From: Bacillota bacterium
GTDB lineage: Bacteria; Bacillota; Clostridia; Clostridiales; Clostridiaceae
Reading direction: 5' to 3'
Assembly (NCBI GenBank): GCA_023435985.1
Contig: JAEZKY010000314.1
Location: 1 to 5,973, forward strand
DNA length: 5,973 nt
Shown piece by piece: positions 4,324 through 5,973 of the stretch (its first letter is position 1; the number at the start of each line of letters is the position of its first letter). Under the pieces are notes generated by a model. The model had not been told where the DNA came from. It saw only the letters and a list, made by a program, of their open reading frames with translations, and did no database searches. The position numbers were made by a program, and so were the translations under genes.

Positions 4324-5973
4324 ATGAAAAAAGTATTTAGTTTGATAGCTTTATTAGCAGTTATATTTTCTTGTATTTGTATGTATTATCGTGATTACAT
4401 AAAGAAAGGTCATGAAGAGGTTGAAGTTTTAAATACAGATGTCAGCATTAATAATATAAAAAGCATTATTGATATAAAAGATGAAATTGATGATGCTTAT
4501 GAAGAAGTTCCATTAGGGTATAACAATGGAAATATATATCTAATAAAATACGATTCAACTAATAAAAAATTATATAATAATAATATTTTCATTTTAAATA
4601 AAGATGGAAGTACAAAAGAATGTGAAATTAAATTACCAGATAACTACTCAAATTGCGAGCTAAGTATTTATGGAGATAAGATTTTTGGAAAGGATGGATA
4701 TTTTAATTGGCAATCTGGAAAGGAATATAAACTACTTTCCGGTGAAAATGATGAGTTAAGTACAAATTGGTATCCTGTTTCTGGAAACGTTGATTATTAT
4801 TTATATGTAGAAAATAGCTCTCAGAGTAAAAAATACATATTATATAATATTAATAGTAATGAAGAATATAAATTCGAGTGTAATATTGATAGTGACGATG
4901 TTATTAATGGAATATTTTATGATGACATATCAAAAAATTTCTATGTAATTTGTCCAGATAACGTGATAAAAGAAATAAATTTTGCTGAAAGTAATTTTAC
5001 CTTAGAAAAATATGATGATATGAAAGTTAATGATAAGGATCATGAGGCTAAAAATGAAAAGCTCACTAATAATTCCTTAAATTATACATATTGTTTAGAA
5101 GGCGAGGCATACGCAGGGGTAGATTATAATGATAAATATCAGGACAGTATTAATATTAATCAATATGAGATAGCTGATAAGTTTACAGAGCAATTAAACA
5201 ATATAACTTTATATGGATATGATAGTTTTTATAAAGAATATATATTAATTAAAAAAGATGATGATAAAAGTGGTAAAAAAGTATATTTAGCCAAGCTTGA
5301 GAAAAAAGGATTTGATATGCTTATTGAAATACCTAAAATATATGGTGATGATAGTAAAATAAGCATTCATATGGTTGATTCACAAAATGTATTAGTAAAA
5401 GAAGAAAATTATGATAAAGAAAATAAAAAAATTAAAAACAGATATTTAGTTTATGATTTAGCTGAATATTTTCAGGATAACACAAATAAGTTAAAAAATG
5501 ATAATGATAAATTATCGCTGAAAAATGCATATAAAAATATTAATGAATATAATGATTCTAATTCTAAAAATAAATTGAGCGAGAATGAAGAAAACAAAAA
5601 TTATCAAGAAGTTGAACAAACTAAACCAACATTAAAAGATAATGATTCAAAAGAAAATGACAGCAACAGTAAAGGTAATATTAATGATACACAGGGTAAT
5701 GATTATAGAGAGCATGATTCATCATGGAGAAAGGGAAATGGGGATTGGTATTATTATAAAGATAATGATGAAAAAGTTATAGGCTGGCTAAAGACTGAAA
5801 GAGGCTGGTATTATTTTTATAAAGATGGGGTCATGCAAAAAGATGCAATTGTTGTCGGAAAGAATGGTAAAGAATATAAATTGGGGCATGATGGATTATT
5901 ACTTAATCCAGATTCAGAGATAGATTATGATTATGATGCAGGTAAGGAAAAAAATAAAAAGAGTAATGATGAA
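4324..5973 (+). CDS. Membrane- or lipid-anchored beta-rich surface protein with a wall-binding repeat (3' end missing)
   Basis: The frame is open from the ATG at 4324 to the window end (550 codons, no stop). An SD (GGGAGGGG, 4312-4319) lies four bases upstream, with its GGAGG core six bases away. The N-terminus MKK plus a hydrophobic segment (about 4-20) is either an uncleaved anchor or a lipoprotein signal; I14-F15-S16-C17 is an imperfect lipobox because of the Phe. Residues about 40-386 form no family I can name with certainty. They show many alternating short strands and turns (GNIYLIKYD, KIFGKDGYF, NFYVICPDN, RYLVYDLAEYF), suggesting a beta-propeller-like fold similar to DUF5050-type regions often joined to wall-binding repeats in clostridia; this is inference. 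Residues about 387-466 are an Asn/Asp/Lys/Glu-rich linker. A 60-residue wall-binding unit follows (468-527: W468, GW 487-488, WYYFY, G-V-MQK), then a new acidic linker that probably leads to more units. No catalytic motif is apparent. Its promoter region shares the 24-bp element with the regulator operon. Confidence 0.9.
   Translation, partial: MKKVFSLIALLAVIFSCICMYYRDYIKKGHEEVEVLNTDVSINNIKSIIDIKDEIDDAYEEVPLGYNNGNIYLIKYDSTNKKLYNNNIFILNKDGSTKECEIKLPDNYSNCELSIYGDKIFGKDGYFNWQSGKEYKLLSGENDELSTNWYPVSGNVDYYLYVENSSQSKKYILYNINSNEEYKFECNIDSDDVINGIFYDDISKNFYVICPDNVIKEINFAESNFTLEKYDDMKVNDKDHEAKNEKLTNNSLNYTYCLEGEAYAGVDYNDKYQDSININQYEIADKFTEQLNNITLYGYDSFYKEYILIKKDDDKSGKKVYLAKLEKKGFDMLIEIPKIYGDDSKISIHMVDSQNVLVKEENYDKENKKIKNRYLVYDLAEYFQDNTNKLKNDNDKLSLKNAYKNINEYNDSNSKNKLSENEENKNYQEVEQTKPTLKDNDSKENDSNSKGNINDTQGNDYREHDSSWRKGNGDWYYYKDNDEKVIGWLKTERGWYYFYKDGVMQKDAIVVGKNGKEYKLGHDGLLLNPDSEIDYDYDAGKEKNKKSNDE
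5725..5904 (+). repeat. Fifth copy of the 60-residue wall-binding unit
   Basis: Sixty codons start at W468 of the 4324 gene. They align without difficulty to the fourth unit of the preceding gene: W-(K/R)-x-x-x-G/N-x-WYY, then GW, then WYY, then KDGVMQK, then a trailing module ending DG plus hydrophobics. KDGVMQK is identical in the two units. The shared unit ties the two genes to the same wall ligand and probably to a common origin of their C-terminal parts. Confidence 0.8.

Overview
The window is very AT-rich, with A/T-biased codons, purine-rich GGAGG-type ribosome binding sites and multi-copy choline-binding-type cell-wall repeats. This points to a low-GC Gram-positive anaerobe, most likely a solventogenic or saccharolytic Clostridium; I cannot fix the species. 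All genes lie on the + strand.

Layout. (1) Positions 2-415 are the 3' end of a lactose/cellobiose-family PTS permease (EIIC). A long rho-independent-type hairpin at 535-580 separates it from what follows. (2) A 380-base intergenic region (416-795) holds that terminator, a small hairpin (449-467), a putative operator/promoter element (627-663) and an extended -10 promoter (716-724). (3) An OmpR-family response regulator (796-1524) and a membrane sensor histidine kinase (1550-2941) form a two-component operon. (4) A 189-base gap carries 11-bp-phased direct repeats, a promoter and a small palindrome. (5) A secreted protein (3131-4165) is built almost entirely of four roughly 60-residue choline-binding-type units. 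(6) A 158-base gap carries a second copy of the element at 627-663 and a large inverted repeat. (7) A gene starting at 4324 and still open at the window end encodes an N-terminal membrane or lipid anchor, a large beta-rich (possibly propeller-like) extracytoplasmic region, an acidic Asn/Asp/Lys linker and at least one of the same 60-residue wall-binding units.

How the genes may work together (inference). The same type of direct repeat, a T(T/A)A(C/T)AA core recurring every 11 bp, sits upstream of the two-component operon and upstream of both surface-protein genes. A 24-bp stretch is identical between the regulator promoter region and the promoter region of the 4324 gene, although the genes themselves are unrelated. 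OmpR/PhoB-family regulators bind direct repeats with 11-bp phasing, so the simplest reading is a small autoregulated regulon: the kinase senses an envelope or extracellular cue and the regulator controls itself and two wall-attached proteins. No catalytic domain is visible in either surface protein, so their role (scaffold, sensor accessory, adhesion) stays open.
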